Below are positions 8,622 to 17,239 of a stretch of DNA of 32,441 nucleotides, in pieces. How positions within the stretch are numbered: position 1 is the first letter of the stretch; every line of letters begins with the position of its first letter. The position numbers were made by a program, and so were the translations under genes. Source of the DNA: CANKHA01 sp035652315 (GTDB lineage Bacteria > Pseudomonadota > Alphaproteobacteria > Rhizobiales > Xanthobacteraceae); NCBI GenBank assembly GCA_035652315.1, contig DASREA010000009.1, positions 1-32,441 on the forward strand. The letters are read 5' to 3'. Under the pieces are notes generated by a model, which was given only the letters and a program-made list of their open reading frames with translations, searched no databases and was not told the origin of the DNA.

Positions 8622-9704
8622 ATGATCAAGGGAAAGCCGGCCGAGATCGGCGGCAAGAGCGCGTATCACAAATGGATCGAGTCTCAAGGCATTCCGATCC
8701 TCCGCGAATTCTATATCGAAGATTTGCGGAAGGTGGAGCTTTCGCCCTGGGATTGGAAAGATGCACGCGGAGTCTATCTCAATCTGATCGGCACCGGTGA
8801 CGTCAACGATGCTTATCTTTGCGAAATCGCGCCAGGCAAGAATATCAAGCCGCAAAGAGTCCTGTTCGAAGAGTTGATCTATGTCCTTGAAGGCAGCGGC
8901 TCCACATCGATCTGGAATCACAGCGACCGCAAGATAACCTTCGAATGGCAGGCTGGCAGCCTGTTTTCGCCTCCGATCAATACTTGGCGTCAGCATTTCA
9001 ACGCGAGCGGCACCAAGCCTGCGCGATTTCTCGCGGTGACGTCGGCGCCTTTCGTCATCAATCTGCTGCGCAATCTCGACTTCATTCTCGACAACCCGTT
9101 CACCTTTAACGAGCGCTTCGAGGCAACACCGGAAAGCTTCTCCGGCGCCGGCGAAGCCTATATGGGCAAGCGCATGCACGTCTGGGACACGAACTTTGTT
9201 CCCGATGTGCGCAATCTGGAGCTTTTCCGCTGGGACGAGCGCGGCGCGGGTGGTAGTTCGGTGGCCATCGAGCTGGCGGAGAATTCGATGGCCGCGCACA
9301 TCTCGCAATTCCCCGTCGGCACCTACAAGAAGGCGCACCGGCACGGGCCCGGCGCGCATGTCATCATCATCGGCGGCGAAGGTTATTCGCTGATGTGGCC
9401 GGAAGGAGCACCAATCCAGCGCTTCGACTGGAAGGAAGGCAGCGTTGTCGTGCCGCCCGAGCGCTGGTTTCACCAGCACTTCAACACCGGCAGCACGCCG
9501 GCGCGTTATCTGGCGCTGCGCTGGGGCAGTCAGAAGTATCCGCGGCCCTGGGTGGCAAAAGGCTTTGGGATCGACGAAAGCGTCAAGGCCGGCGGCGACC
9601 AGATCGAATATGAGGACGAGGATCCCACGATCCGGCGCATGTTCGAAGACGCTTTGGCGAAGAGCGGCGTGAAGTCGCGCATGCCGGAATTCGCCAAGGC
9701 CTAG
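8622..9704 (+). CDS. Bicupin protein 2
   Basis: A 360-residue paralogue of the bicupin at 6435, starting one base after the preceding stop with AGGAA as ribosome binding site. The C-terminal cupin has HRHGPGAH and WFHQHFN, the complete metal-binding set. The N-terminal cupin reads IKPQRVLFEELIYVLEG and again lacks HxH. The stretch around the metal site is nearly identical to that of the other three bicupins, while the N-terminal half is more divergent, which suggests one conserved chemistry with changing recognition or partner contacts. It is paired with the SBP gene that follows after 29 bp. Function is unknown; see the entry at 6435 for the alternatives. Confidence 0.82.
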   Translation: MIKGKPAEIGGKSAYHKWIESQGIPILREFYIEDLRKVELSPWDWKDARGVYLNLIGTGDVNDAYLCEIAPGKNIKPQRVLFEELIYVLEGSGSTSIWNHSDRKITFEWQAGSLFSPPINTWRQHFNASGTKPARFLAVTSAPFVINLLRNLDFILDNPFTFNERFEATPESFSGAGEAYMGKRMHVWDTNFVPDVRNLELFRWDERGAGGSSVAIELAENSMAAHISQFPVGTYKKAHRHGPGAHVIIIGGEGYSLMWPEGAPIQRFDWKEGSVVVPPERWFHQHFNTGSTPARYLALRWGSQKYPRPWVAKGFGIDESVKAGGDQIEYEDEDPTIRRMFEDALAKSGVKSRMPEFAKA

Positions 9705-9733
9705 CAGCGAATTTTGCCGGGGAGAAAACCGCG

Positions 9734-10819
9734 ATGAATCGATTTATCGTTCTGCTGCTCTTGTTCTTCTTTGCGCCTTCAGCCATGGCGCAAAACGCCG
9801 ACTGGAGGAAGACCTGGGACGACCTGCTCGCGGCGGCGCAGAAGGAAGGTAAGGTCGTCGTCGCCGGGCCGCCAAGCAAGGAAGTGCGGCAATCCCTGCC
9901 GCCCGCCTTTGAGAAGCGCTACGGCATCAAGCTCGAATATATCGCGGGGCGCAGCAGCGAGACTGCGACCAAATTGCGTGCCGAACGCCAGGCCAACGCA
10001 AACAGCATCGACGCGCTCATTGGCGGTATCCAGACCATGGCGACCATTCTCTACCGGGAAAAGATGATCGATCCGGTGCGCCCGGTGCTCGTTCTTCCCG
10101 AGGTGACCGACGGCAGCAAGTGGAAGAAGGGATCGCTCTGGTTCAGCGATCCCGATGACAAATACATTCTGCGGCTGTCGAACACCGTCTCGACGACGTT
10201 CTATTACAATACAAAGATTGTGCAGCCCGGCGAAATTAAGAGCGTCAAGGATCTGCTGGAGCCGAAATGGATGGGAAAAATCTGCCTGCAGGATCCGACC
10301 GTGCCCGGCAGCGGCAGCAACCAAGCGGCACAACTCTACATAAATTTCGGCGAGGATTTCGTCAAAAAGCTCTACATCGGGCAGAAGCCGGCGATCACCC
10401 GCGACACCCGTCAGCTCAGCGATTGGGTCAGCCGAGGCGACTATCCGATCGCGCTCGGCGCGGAAGACAAGCTGGCCGAGGATTACGGCAAGGAAGGTCT
10501 GCCGATCGCGCCGCTTGAGCTACCCGACCTGCCGCAATTGATCTCCGCAGGCTTCGGCCAGGTCGCGCTGCTCAACCAGGCACCGCATCCCAATGCGGCC
10601 AAGGTGTTCGTAAACTGGCTAGCCTCGAACGAAGGCAGCGAATTGTTTGCGCGCGCCATGAGCGTGGCGCCGACGCGCAACGATATTGACGAAAGCTTCC
10701 TGCCGCGGCGCGAAATTCCCCAACCTGGCGGCAAGTATTTCGACACTTATGATTGGGAATTCACTGTCACGACCAAGGAAAAAGTGCGGCAGCGAATGAA
10801 GGAGCTGATCGGGCATTAA
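9734..10819 (+). CDS. Periplasmic solute-binding protein 2
   Basis: A 361-residue secreted SBP with signal peptide MNRFIVLLLLFFFAPSAMA. It shares with SBPs 1, 3 and 4 the pattern GPPSKEVRQSLPPAFEKRYG, then IAGRSSETATKLRAER, and SDWVSRGDYPIALGAE in the second lobe. The hinge strand STTFYYNTKIVQPGE differs from its neighbours in having two tyrosines, which could alter the ligand pocket. GGGGAG precedes the ATG. It ends the first half of the locus: a small hairpin and a 142-bp gap separate it from Rieske oxygenase 2. Confidence 0.88.
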   Translation: MNRFIVLLLLFFFAPSAMAQNADWRKTWDDLLAAAQKEGKVVVAGPPSKEVRQSLPPAFEKRYGIKLEYIAGRSSETATKLRAERQANANSIDALIGGIQTMATILYREKMIDPVRPVLVLPEVTDGSKWKKGSLWFSDPDDKYILRLSNTVSTTFYYNTKIVQPGEIKSVKDLLEPKWMGKICLQDPTVPGSGSNQAAQLYINFGEDFVKKLYIGQKPAITRDTRQLSDWVSRGDYPIALGAEDKLAEDYGKEGLPIAPLELPDLPQLISAGFGQVALLNQAPHPNAAKVFVNWLASNEGSELFARAMSVAPTRNDIDESFLPRREIPQPGGKYFDTYDWEFTVTTKEKVRQRMKELIGH

Positions 10820-10832
10820 TTTTCCGAGTAAT

Positions 10833-10848
10833 GGGCCTGGGGAGGCCC
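10833..10848 (+). terminator. Possible hairpin terminator or processing site
   Basis: A 6-bp stem GGGCCT / AGGCCC with a GGGG loop lies 13 bp after the SBP 2 stop codon. No T-run follows, so if it acts it is more likely a partial terminator or an mRNA-stabilising hairpin than a strong stop. The 142-bp gap here is the largest inside the + strand block and is the best place for an internal promoter driving Rieske oxygenase 2 onward. No clear -35/-10 pair was seen. Confidence 0.3.
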
Positions 10849-10961
10849 CGTCCCCTAGACTCCCCCGGCAAACTTTGCCATGATCGAAAATCATAAGGCA
10901 TGTCGAAATTTGGCACACCGGCCATTGAACGAGCCGGGGGCCTTTCGAAGGGAGTCGGTCG

Positions 10962-12185
10962 ATGAAACAAGCCGAAAACGAAATGTTGACTCGCGTCGGT
11001 CGCGGCACACCGGCGGGCGAGTTGCTGCGCCGTTACTGGCATCCGGTATGCGTCAGCGCCGAACTCACCGCTGAGAAGCCGATCAAGCGCTTCCGCCTGC
11101 TCGGCGAAGATCTGGTCGTTTTCCGCCTCCCGCTAAAAGCCGGAGAGACCAAGCCCCGCTACGGCGTTGTCGCCGAACGCTGCAGCCATCGCCTTGCCTC
11201 CCTTGCCTACGGCATCGTCGAGGAAGACGGCATTCGCTGTCCTTATCACGGCTGGAAATATGGCACCGACGGCACCTGCTTGGAAACGCCGCCCGAGCCG
11301 AAGGAATGGGCATACAAGAACGAAATCCGCCATACGTCGTACCCGACGCAAAAGCTCGGCGGGCTGGTTTGGACTTATATGGGCCCGCAGCCGGAGCCGC
11401 TGCTGCCCCGCTGGGATTGTCTCGCCCGCGAGGACGGCTTGCGTGTCATCTACATCGAATCGATCATGGACTGTAATTGGATGCAGCCCATGGAGAACTC
11501 CGTCGACCCTTCGCATCTTTACTGGCTTCATGGCTACCGCTACGGCTCCGGACATCTTGTCGATCCGAAGGAACAACAGGCGCGGCGCGAAGCGCAGTAT
11601 GAAGAGAAGCACGAATTCATCCCCTTCGAATACGGCATCATGAAGCGACGCATCACGCCGCGCGGCATCGATGAGCATCCGCTGCTCTTCCCCACCACCT
11701 TGCGGCACGTCTCCAATGAGCGTGACGGTATCCGCAAGAGTGGATACCGGCACAATGTGCAAATCCGCGTGCCGCTCGACGATACGCATACGCGCGTCTA
11801 CCGCGTGAATTTCATCCCGACCGACTCCGACCGCAGCCCTGCCGACGAGGACTGTGCCTACGAGCTGCGCCCGCTCAAGTTCCAGGAAGGCGAGACATCG
11901 TTTCCGATGGATCTGCCGATGACCAAATACGATACCAGCATCGTCGGCGCGCAGGATTCGATGGCTTGGGAGACCCAAGGATCGATCACCGACCGCACCC
12001 AAGAGCATCTCGGCCACGCCGACCGGGGCATTGTCATGTTCCGTAAGATGCTGCGCGAGCAGATCGAGGTCGTGCAAAGGGGCGGCGATCCCATCGGCGT
12101 CATCCGCGATCCGGCAAAGAACAAGATCATCGAAATTCCCGTCATCAACGAGCGGATCGGATTGGTCCGCCAGGCCGCAGAGTGA
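10962..12185 (+). CDS. Rieske ring-hydroxylating dioxygenase alpha subunit 2 (phthalate 4,5-dioxygenase type)
   Basis: A 407-residue paralogue of the oxygenase at 5230, colinear with it through the first half. The Rieske ligands are C74-x-H76 (CSH) and C93-x2-H96 (CPYH), and the mononuclear-iron His185 and His190 sit in ENSVDPSHLYWLHG. After the His pair it carries an extra segment (GYRYGSGHLVDPKEQQARRE) absent from oxygenase 1, a likely substrate-pocket difference. AAGGGAG precedes the ATG. The stop overlaps the GTG start of the Gfo/Idh gene, so oxygenase and dehydrogenase are translationally coupled, as expected for consecutive steps (dihydrodiol formation, then dehydrogenation). The reductase partner is not in the window. 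Confidence 0.9.
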   Translation: MKQAENEMLTRVGRGTPAGELLRRYWHPVCVSAELTAEKPIKRFRLLGEDLVVFRLPLKAGETKPRYGVVAERCSHRLASLAYGIVEEDGIRCPYHGWKYGTDGTCLETPPEPKEWAYKNEIRHTSYPTQKLGGLVWTYMGPQPEPLLPRWDCLAREDGLRVIYIESIMDCNWMQPMENSVDPSHLYWLHGYRYGSGHLVDPKEQQARREAQYEEKHEFIPFEYGIMKRRITPRGIDEHPLLFPTTLRHVSNERDGIRKSGYRHNVQIRVPLDDTHTRVYRVNFIPTDSDRSPADEDCAYELRPLKFQEGETSFPMDLPMTKYDTSIVGAQDSMAWETQGSITDRTQEHLGHADRGIVMFRKMLREQIEVVQRGGDPIGVIRDPAKNKIIEIPVINERIGLVRQAAE

Positions 12186-13372
12186 GTACGACATTGAGAA
12201 TCGGAGTCGCCGGGCTCGGGGCGGCTTCGAAACAAATCCTGCCGCATATCGACCGCGTCCCCGGCATGCGTCTTGCGGCAGGGGCGGACACGCGGCCTGA
12301 TGCGGTCGAGGAATTCAAGAAGAAGTATGCCCGCAAGGCTTTCAACAGCGTCGAAGCCATGTATGACAGCGGCGAGATCGACGCTGTTTGGATCGCGACG
12401 CCCAATGTCAGCCACGCGGAGCACACGATTGCCGCGGCGAAGCGCGGCATTCATGTCATCGTGGAGAAGCCCACGGCAGTGACACTGGAAGAAGTCGATC
12501 GCATGATCGAGGCGGCCGACACGAACCGCGTCAAGCTGGTACAGGGCCACTCGAAAGTTTATGGGCCCGCCATCCAAAAAATCCGGCAAATTGTGGCCAG
12601 CGGCCGGCTCGGCAAAATCATCCAGATCAACAGCTGGAACTCCAACGACTGGTTGCAGCGCCCTCGCCTCGCCTCCGAGGTCGATACCAGCGTCGGCGGC
12701 GGCATCGTCTTTCGCCAGGGCCCGCATATGATCGACATCATCCGCTACATCGGCGGCGGCATGGTGAAGAGCGTGCGGGCCATCACTGGGCGCAACGACA
12801 AGAATTTCAATACCGAAGGCGACTTCACGGCTTTCCTGGAATTCGAAAACGGCTGCGCCGCCACCGGCGTCTTTAACGGCTACGGCTTTTTCGACATCGC
12901 CGAGCTGACCTGGGGCATCGGCGAAGGCGGCAAACGGCTGCCGGAGGACAGTTTCGGCCAGCATGTGCCCGGCCAACGGCTCAAAGGCGCCGTCGATATG
13001 GAATACAAATACGCCCATCCGCGGACGACCGAGGAACGGGCGACTCGGGAACGCTCGACCCAGTCCTTTTTCGGCATCACGATCGTCGCTTGCGAGCACG
13101 GCATCATCCGGCAGTCGCCGAACGGCCTCTTCGTCTATACCGAGGACGGCAAGGAGGAGATTTCCTGCGCCAAGGACGAGGGCCGCGCCGCCGAGCTCAA
13201 ATCGCTGCAAAAAGCGATCGAGGAAAACCGGCCGCCGTTCCTGGACGGTCGCTGGGGCAAAGCCACGCTCGAGGTCTGCCTGGCCATGCTGCAATCCTCG
13301 AAGGAGCGGCGCGAACTGACGCTGCGACATCAGGTCCCCAGCGTTGACCTGAAGGAATTGGTGGAGGCGTGA
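12182..13372 (+). CDS. Gfo/Idh/MocA oxidoreductase, probable phthalate-dihydrodiol dehydrogenase type
   Basis: A 396-residue NAD(P)-dependent dehydrogenase. The N-terminal Rossmann domain has RIGVAGLGAAS, and the family motif VEKPTAV lies near residue 98. The C-terminal domain has GGGIVFRQGPHMIDIIRYIG, the family's catalytic region with a conserved His. Its length and C-terminal features (FFDIAELTWGIGEGG) resemble Pht4/OphB, which oxidises cis-4,5-dihydrodihydroxyphthalate to 4,5-dihydroxyphthalate, better than the shorter LigC (~315 residues) that oxidises 4-carboxy-2-hydroxymuconate semialdehyde. The GTG start overlaps the stop of Rieske oxygenase 2 (GTGA), which supports a dihydrodiol substrate. 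The assignment to family is firm; the exact substrate is inferred from context. Confidence 0.85.
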   Translation: MSTTLRIGVAGLGAASKQILPHIDRVPGMRLAAGADTRPDAVEEFKKKYARKAFNSVEAMYDSGEIDAVWIATPNVSHAEHTIAAAKRGIHVIVEKPTAVTLEEVDRMIEAADTNRVKLVQGHSKVYGPAIQKIRQIVASGRLGKIIQINSWNSNDWLQRPRLASEVDTSVGGGIVFRQGPHMIDIIRYIGGGMVKSVRAITGRNDKNFNTEGDFTAFLEFENGCAATGVFNGYGFFDIAELTWGIGEGGKRLPEDSFGQHVPGQRLKGAVDMEYKYAHPRTTEERATRERSTQSFFGITIVACEHGIIRQSPNGLFVYTEDGKEEISCAKDEGRAAELKSLQKAIEENRPPFLDGRWGKATLEVCLAMLQSSKERRELTLRHQVPSVDLKELVEA

Positions 13373-13373
13373 C

Positions 13374-14282
13374 ATGGCGGAATTGACCGGATTTCTCGCG
13401 ATGTCCCATGGGCCTCAGCTCATGGTGAAACCGGATCAGTGGAACGTGCTGCATAACGACCGCAACAAGAATCTGCAGCTGCGCCCGGAACTGGAAAAGG
13501 AAACGATCGAAGACAAATGGGCCAAGTTCAACCGCTGCATGAAAGCGATCGAGGCCCTACGCCACAAAGTCGAAGATTGGAAACCCGACGTGCTGGTCAT
13601 GGTGGCCGACGACCAGCATGAGAACATCCTCGACGACGCCAATCCGCCATTTACCGTTTATATCGGCGGCGACTTCGAGGCGAGCACCAGCCTGAACTAT
13701 TTCAAGGAGCCGAGGAGCGCGAACCGTACCAAGTACAAGGCGGACAGCGAGCTGGCACAGGGCATTCTCGAAAGGCTAATGGAATCCGGATTCGATCCTG
13801 CCTATTCGCGGGAATTGCGTTTCGATGGCGGCATGGGCCATGCCTTCGCCCGGGTGCTCAAATTCCTCACGCCGAACGCGGAAATTCCGGTCGTGCCGAT
13901 CATGGTGAATACCTATTTTCCGCCGGCTCCAACAGCGAAACGCTGCATCGAATTCGGCCAAGCGCTCGCTTCCGTCATCCGCCACGCGCCACAGAACGCC
14001 AAGGTCGTGGTCGTTGCCTCCGGCGGACTTAGCCATACGGTCATCGACGAGGCGCTGGACAATGATGTGCTTGACGCCATCACCAAGAACGACATGGCTC
14101 GCCTGGCAAAGGTGCCGAATTCAATCTTGATGGCTGGCACCTCCGAGATCCGCAATTGGTTCGCCGTGGCCGCCGCCGCCGACAGGCGGGGCACCGTGGT
14201 CGATTACGTTCCCGCCTATCGCACGCCGACGGGCGTGGGCTGCGGGATGGGATTTGCCTATTGGAACGGCTCAGCAAAGTAA
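13374..14282 (+). CDS. Class III extradiol ring-cleavage dioxygenase, LigB type
   Basis: A 302-residue Fe(II)-dependent catechol meta-cleavage enzyme of the LigB superfamily, to which protocatechuate 4,5-dioxygenase beta subunit belongs. Candidate iron ligands are His12 (MSHGP), His82 (ADDQHEN) and Glu258 (GTSEIRNW). His221 in SGGLSHTVID matches the catalytic base of LigB. No separate LigA-type small subunit is encoded nearby, so it may work as a single-chain enzyme as some LigB homologues do. GGAGG in the end of the upstream gene serves as ribosome binding site. The context (Rieske, dihydrodiol dehydrogenase, decarboxylase and LigJ neighbours) points to cleavage of protocatechuate or dihydroxyphthalate. 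Confidence 0.87.
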   Translation: MAELTGFLAMSHGPQLMVKPDQWNVLHNDRNKNLQLRPELEKETIEDKWAKFNRCMKAIEALRHKVEDWKPDVLVMVADDQHENILDDANPPFTVYIGGDFEASTSLNYFKEPRSANRTKYKADSELAQGILERLMESGFDPAYSRELRFDGGMGHAFARVLKFLTPNAEIPVVPIMVNTYFPPAPTAKRCIEFGQALASVIRHAPQNAKVVVVASGGLSHTVIDEALDNDVLDAITKNDMARLAKVPNSILMAGTSEIRNWFAVAAAADRRGTVVDYVPAYRTPTGVGCGMGFAYWNGSAK

Positions 14283-14294
14283 AAGTAGTGGTGG

Positions 14295-15014
14295 GTGGTG
14301 CAAGAGCTTCGGGAACGAGTAGCCAAGGCTTGTCGCGTACTCGGCAAGCTTGAACTGACAAAGGCTGCGACCGGGCACATCAGTGCCCGTGTTCCCGGCA
14401 CTGAAACTCTTTTGATCCGTGCACGTGGTGAAGGCGAATCCGGCGTCCGCTACACCGCGCCCGACGACGTCATTCCGGTCGATTTTAGCGGCAAGAAGCT
14501 CGCCGGCCGTGGCGACCTCGAAGCCCCGCAGGAAGTCTTTATCCATACTTGGCTCTACCGCACCCGCCCCGATGTGGCGGCCGTCGTCCATGCGCATCCA
14601 AAGACCGTGGTGCTATTCACGATCTGCAACAAGCCGCTGCTGCCCATTTACGGCGCCTACGATCCGACGAGCGTCAAGCTGCTGCTAGAAGGCATCCCGC
14701 TCTATCCGCGCAGCATCACCGTCTCCAACGACAAACTCGGCGAGGAATTTGCCAGCACGATGAAGGGCCATGCCTGCTGCCTGATGCGCGGCCATGGCAT
14801 CACCACCTGCGGACCATCCGTCGAAGAAGCCACGCTAACGGCGATCAAACTGAATGAACTGGCGGACATGAATTACCGCGCGCATCTGCTCGGCGATCCA
14901 CAACCAATTCCGGACGAAGACATCGCGCACTTCAAGTCCGGCTCGAAGGGCAAGGGCAAGCATAGTAACGCGCTGTGGCGCTACTACTGCAGCCTGGTAG
15001 GGGAGGAAGGATGA
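14295..15014 (+). CDS. Class II aldolase/adducin family protein, putative dihydroxy-aromatic acid decarboxylase
   Basis: A 239-residue protein with the class II aldolase fold. The zinc motif VVHAHPK supplies two His and MRGHGITT the third; a Glu in APQEVFIH is placed as the usual catalytic residue. This fold includes fuculose/ribulose phosphate aldolases and also decarboxylases such as the PhtC-type 3,4-dihydroxyphthalate decarboxylase. Next to an extradiol dioxygenase and a phthalate-type dehydrogenase, decarboxylation of a dihydroxyphthalate is more likely than sugar aldol cleavage. The start is GTG; a second GTG follows at 14298 and no good Shine-Dalgarno is visible. The stop overlaps the ATG of bicupin 3 (ATGA). 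The C-terminus ends in a Lys/Gly-rich tail. Confidence 0.82.
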   Translation: MVQELRERVAKACRVLGKLELTKAATGHISARVPGTETLLIRARGEGESGVRYTAPDDVIPVDFSGKKLAGRGDLEAPQEVFIHTWLYRTRPDVAAVVHAHPKTVVLFTICNKPLLPIYGAYDPTSVKLLLEGIPLYPRSITVSNDKLGEEFASTMKGHACCLMRGHGITTCGPSVEEATLTAIKLNELADMNYRAHLLGDPQPIPDEDIAHFKSGSKGKGKHSNALWRYYCSLVGEEG

Positions 15015-16096
15015 TCAAGGGTCAGAAGATCGAGCTGAAGGTCAACAGCTATCACCGATGGGTCGAGGCGCAGAACCTCCCCGTCATCAAGGAATATTAT
15101 ATTCAGGACCTGAAATCCGTTCCTGTGGCCGATTGGGCTTTGAAGGGCGCGAAGGGCGCGATCCTCAATCTGATCGGCACAGCCGATTCAAACGACGCCT
15201 ATATTCTCGAAATCCCGCCGGGCGGCAGCGTCAAACCGCAGCGCATGCTCTTCGAAGAATTCTATCTCGTGCTCGACGGCAACGGCTCGACCGCGGTTTG
15301 GAATCGCGAGAACAAGAAGGTGAATTTTGAGTGGAGTGAAGGAAGTCTGTTCTCCCCTCCCCTTAACACCTGGCGCCAGCATTTCAACGCCAGTGGCGAC
15401 AAGCCGGCGCGCTTCCTCGTGGTGACGTCGGCGCCCGTTCTGTTCAACCTCTTCCGCAATGAGAAATTCCTGTTCGGTACGGATTTCGACTTCAACGATC
15501 GTTTTGACGAGGAGCCGGACAGCTTTTCCGGTACCGGTGTTTCATATCCGGTCGGCGCGACGACGGTATGGGACACCAATTTCGTTCCCGATGTGCGCAC
15601 CATCGAGCTGTTTCGCCGCAACAACCGCGGCGCCGGGGGCAGCTTTATCGGCCTGGAAATGTCCGAGAACTTGATGACCGCGCATATCTCGGAATTTCCG
15701 GTCGGCACGTACAAGAAAGCGCATCGGCATGGCGCCGGCGCTCACGTGGTCATCATCGGCGGTGAGGGATATTCGCTGATGTGGCCGCAGGGCGAGCCGA
15801 TCAAGGTATTTCCCTGGAAATACGGCAGCGTAGTCGTGCCTCCCGAGATGTGGTTCCATCAGCATTTCAACACCGGCGCGACCCCCGCCCGCTATCTTGC
15901 GATCCGCTGGGGAGCGCGCAAATTCGCGCGCGCCGTGGGCTACGACGGCGGCGGCACGGACGTCAGCCTCAAAGACGGCGGCAACCAAATCGAATACGCG
16001 GATGAGGATCCGAAGATCAGGGAAATGTTTGAGGCCGAGCTCGCGAAGAAGGGCGTCAAGAGCAGAATGGACGACGTGCTGAAGCTGGCGTCGTGA
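15011..16096 (+). CDS. Bicupin protein 3
   Basis: A 361-residue bicupin. The chosen ATG at 15011 gives MIKGQKIEL, which aligns with MIKGQKVEI of bicupin 4, and has GGGGAGGAAGG just upstream; a longer start at 14975 would add 12 residues overlapping the upstream gene and is unlikely. The C-terminal metal site is HRHGAGAH (Ala in place of the first Pro seen in the other three) with WFHQHFN. The N-terminal cupin reads VKPQRMLFEEFYLVLDG and lacks HxH. It is most similar by eye to bicupin 4, which follows after 28 bp, suggesting a recent tandem duplication. Function is unknown. Confidence 0.82.
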   Translation: MIKGQKIELKVNSYHRWVEAQNLPVIKEYYIQDLKSVPVADWALKGAKGAILNLIGTADSNDAYILEIPPGGSVKPQRMLFEEFYLVLDGNGSTAVWNRENKKVNFEWSEGSLFSPPLNTWRQHFNASGDKPARFLVVTSAPVLFNLFRNEKFLFGTDFDFNDRFDEEPDSFSGTGVSYPVGATTVWDTNFVPDVRTIELFRRNNRGAGGSFIGLEMSENLMTAHISEFPVGTYKKAHRHGAGAHVVIIGGEGYSLMWPQGEPIKVFPWKYGSVVVPPEMWFHQHFNTGATPARYLAIRWGARKFARAVGYDGGGTDVSLKDGGNQIEYADEDPKIREMFEAELAKKGVKSRMDDVLKLAS

Positions 16097-16124
16097 GCAG
16101 AATGCAAGCGGCACCGAGGCAGCA

Positions 16125-17210
16125 ATGATAAAAGGCCAAAAGGTCGAGATCGGGGGGAAGACCGCTTACCAGCAATGGAGCGAGTCGCAGGGGATTCCTA
16201 TTATCAAGGAATTCTACATAGAAGACCTGCGCGCCGTGAAACTCGCGCCCTGGAATTGGAAAGGCGGCAACGGCGCGATACTCAACCTAATCGGCACCGG
16301 CAGTGCCAACGACGCCTATCTGCTGGAAATTCCGCCCGGGCAGAGCATCAAGCCGCAGCGGCTGCTGTTCGAGGAGATGATTTTCGTCCTCGAAGGCAGC
16401 GGCTCGACAGCGATTTGGAACGACGAAAACAGGAAAATCACCTTCGAGTGGCAAGCCGGAAGTTTGTTTTCGCCGCCCCTCAACACAACGCGGCAGCATT
16501 TCAACGCAAGCGGCTCGAAGCCAGCCCGCCTGCTTGCGGTGACATCGGCCCCGGTACTCATCAACCTGTTCCGCAATCTCGATTTCGTCCTCAACAATCC
16601 CTTCCCGTTCAAGGACCGCTTCGACGCCGATCCGGAAAGCTTTTCGGGCAAGGGCGAGAGCTACAAGGTCAAGGCGACGACGGTTTGGGATACGAATTTC
16701 ATCCCCGACGTCCGCAAGATCGAGCTCTACCGCCGCAACAATCGCGGCGCCGGCGGCAGCTTCCTCGGTATCGAACTGTCGGAAAATTCGTTGACGGCAC
16801 ACATCTCCGAGTTTCCCGTCGGCACCTACAAGAAAGCCCACCGCCACGGCCCGGGTGCGCATGTCGTCATCATCGGCGGCGAAGGTTATTCGCTGATGTG
16901 GCCGGAGGGTTCGGAACCGCGGCGCTTCGACTGGCGCGACGGCAGCGTCGTGGTGCCGCCGGAAAACTGGTTTCATCAGCATTTCAATATCGGGGCCACG
17001 CCGGCGCGATATCTTGCGTTGCGCTGGGGGAGCCGCAAATATCCGCGGCCGATGGGGCAGAGGAGCTACGGCACCGATCGCAGCGTCAAAGAGGGTGGAT
17101 CGCAAATCGAATATGCGGATGAAGATCCGACGATCCGCGAGACGTTCGAGAGGGAATTGGCCAAACATGGGGTGAAGAGCCGCATGGACGATGTGCTCGC
17201 GCTCGCATAG
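16125..17210 (+). CDS. Bicupin protein 4
   Basis: A 361-residue bicupin, fourth copy. The C-terminal cupin has HRHGPGAH and WFHQHFN; the N-terminal cupin again has KPQRLLFEE in place of a metal motif. The middle linker VWDTNFIPDVRKIELYRRNN is strongly conserved with bicupin 3 and contains the recurrent WDTNF seen in all four copies, so it is a useful family marker. It precedes the LigJ-type hydratase by 29 bp. Given the four copies, each may act on a different pathway intermediate or form hetero-oligomers; the sequence does not settle this. Confidence 0.82.
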   Translation: MIKGQKVEIGGKTAYQQWSESQGIPIIKEFYIEDLRAVKLAPWNWKGGNGAILNLIGTGSANDAYLLEIPPGQSIKPQRLLFEEMIFVLEGSGSTAIWNDENRKITFEWQAGSLFSPPLNTTRQHFNASGSKPARLLAVTSAPVLINLFRNLDFVLNNPFPFKDRFDADPESFSGKGESYKVKATTVWDTNFIPDVRKIELYRRNNRGAGGSFLGIELSENSLTAHISEFPVGTYKKAHRHGPGAHVVIIGGEGYSLMWPEGSEPRRFDWRDGSVVVPPENWFHQHFNIGATPARYLALRWGSRKYPRPMGQRSYGTDRSVKEGGSQIEYADEDPTIRETFERELAKHGVKSRMDDVLALA

Positions 17211-17239
17211 TAGAAATTTCAACTGGGGAGCAGTATTTT

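Noticed and set aside
11133..12194. 353-residue minus-strand open frame opposite Rieske 2
   Set aside because: Shadow of the Rieske gene, whose iron-ligand motifs are intact on the + strand.
11858..13375. 505-residue minus-strand open frame opposite Rieske 2 and the Gfo/Idh gene
   Set aside because: Antisense to two well-supported genes; no domain, no ribosome binding site, composition typical of a GC-driven shadow frame.
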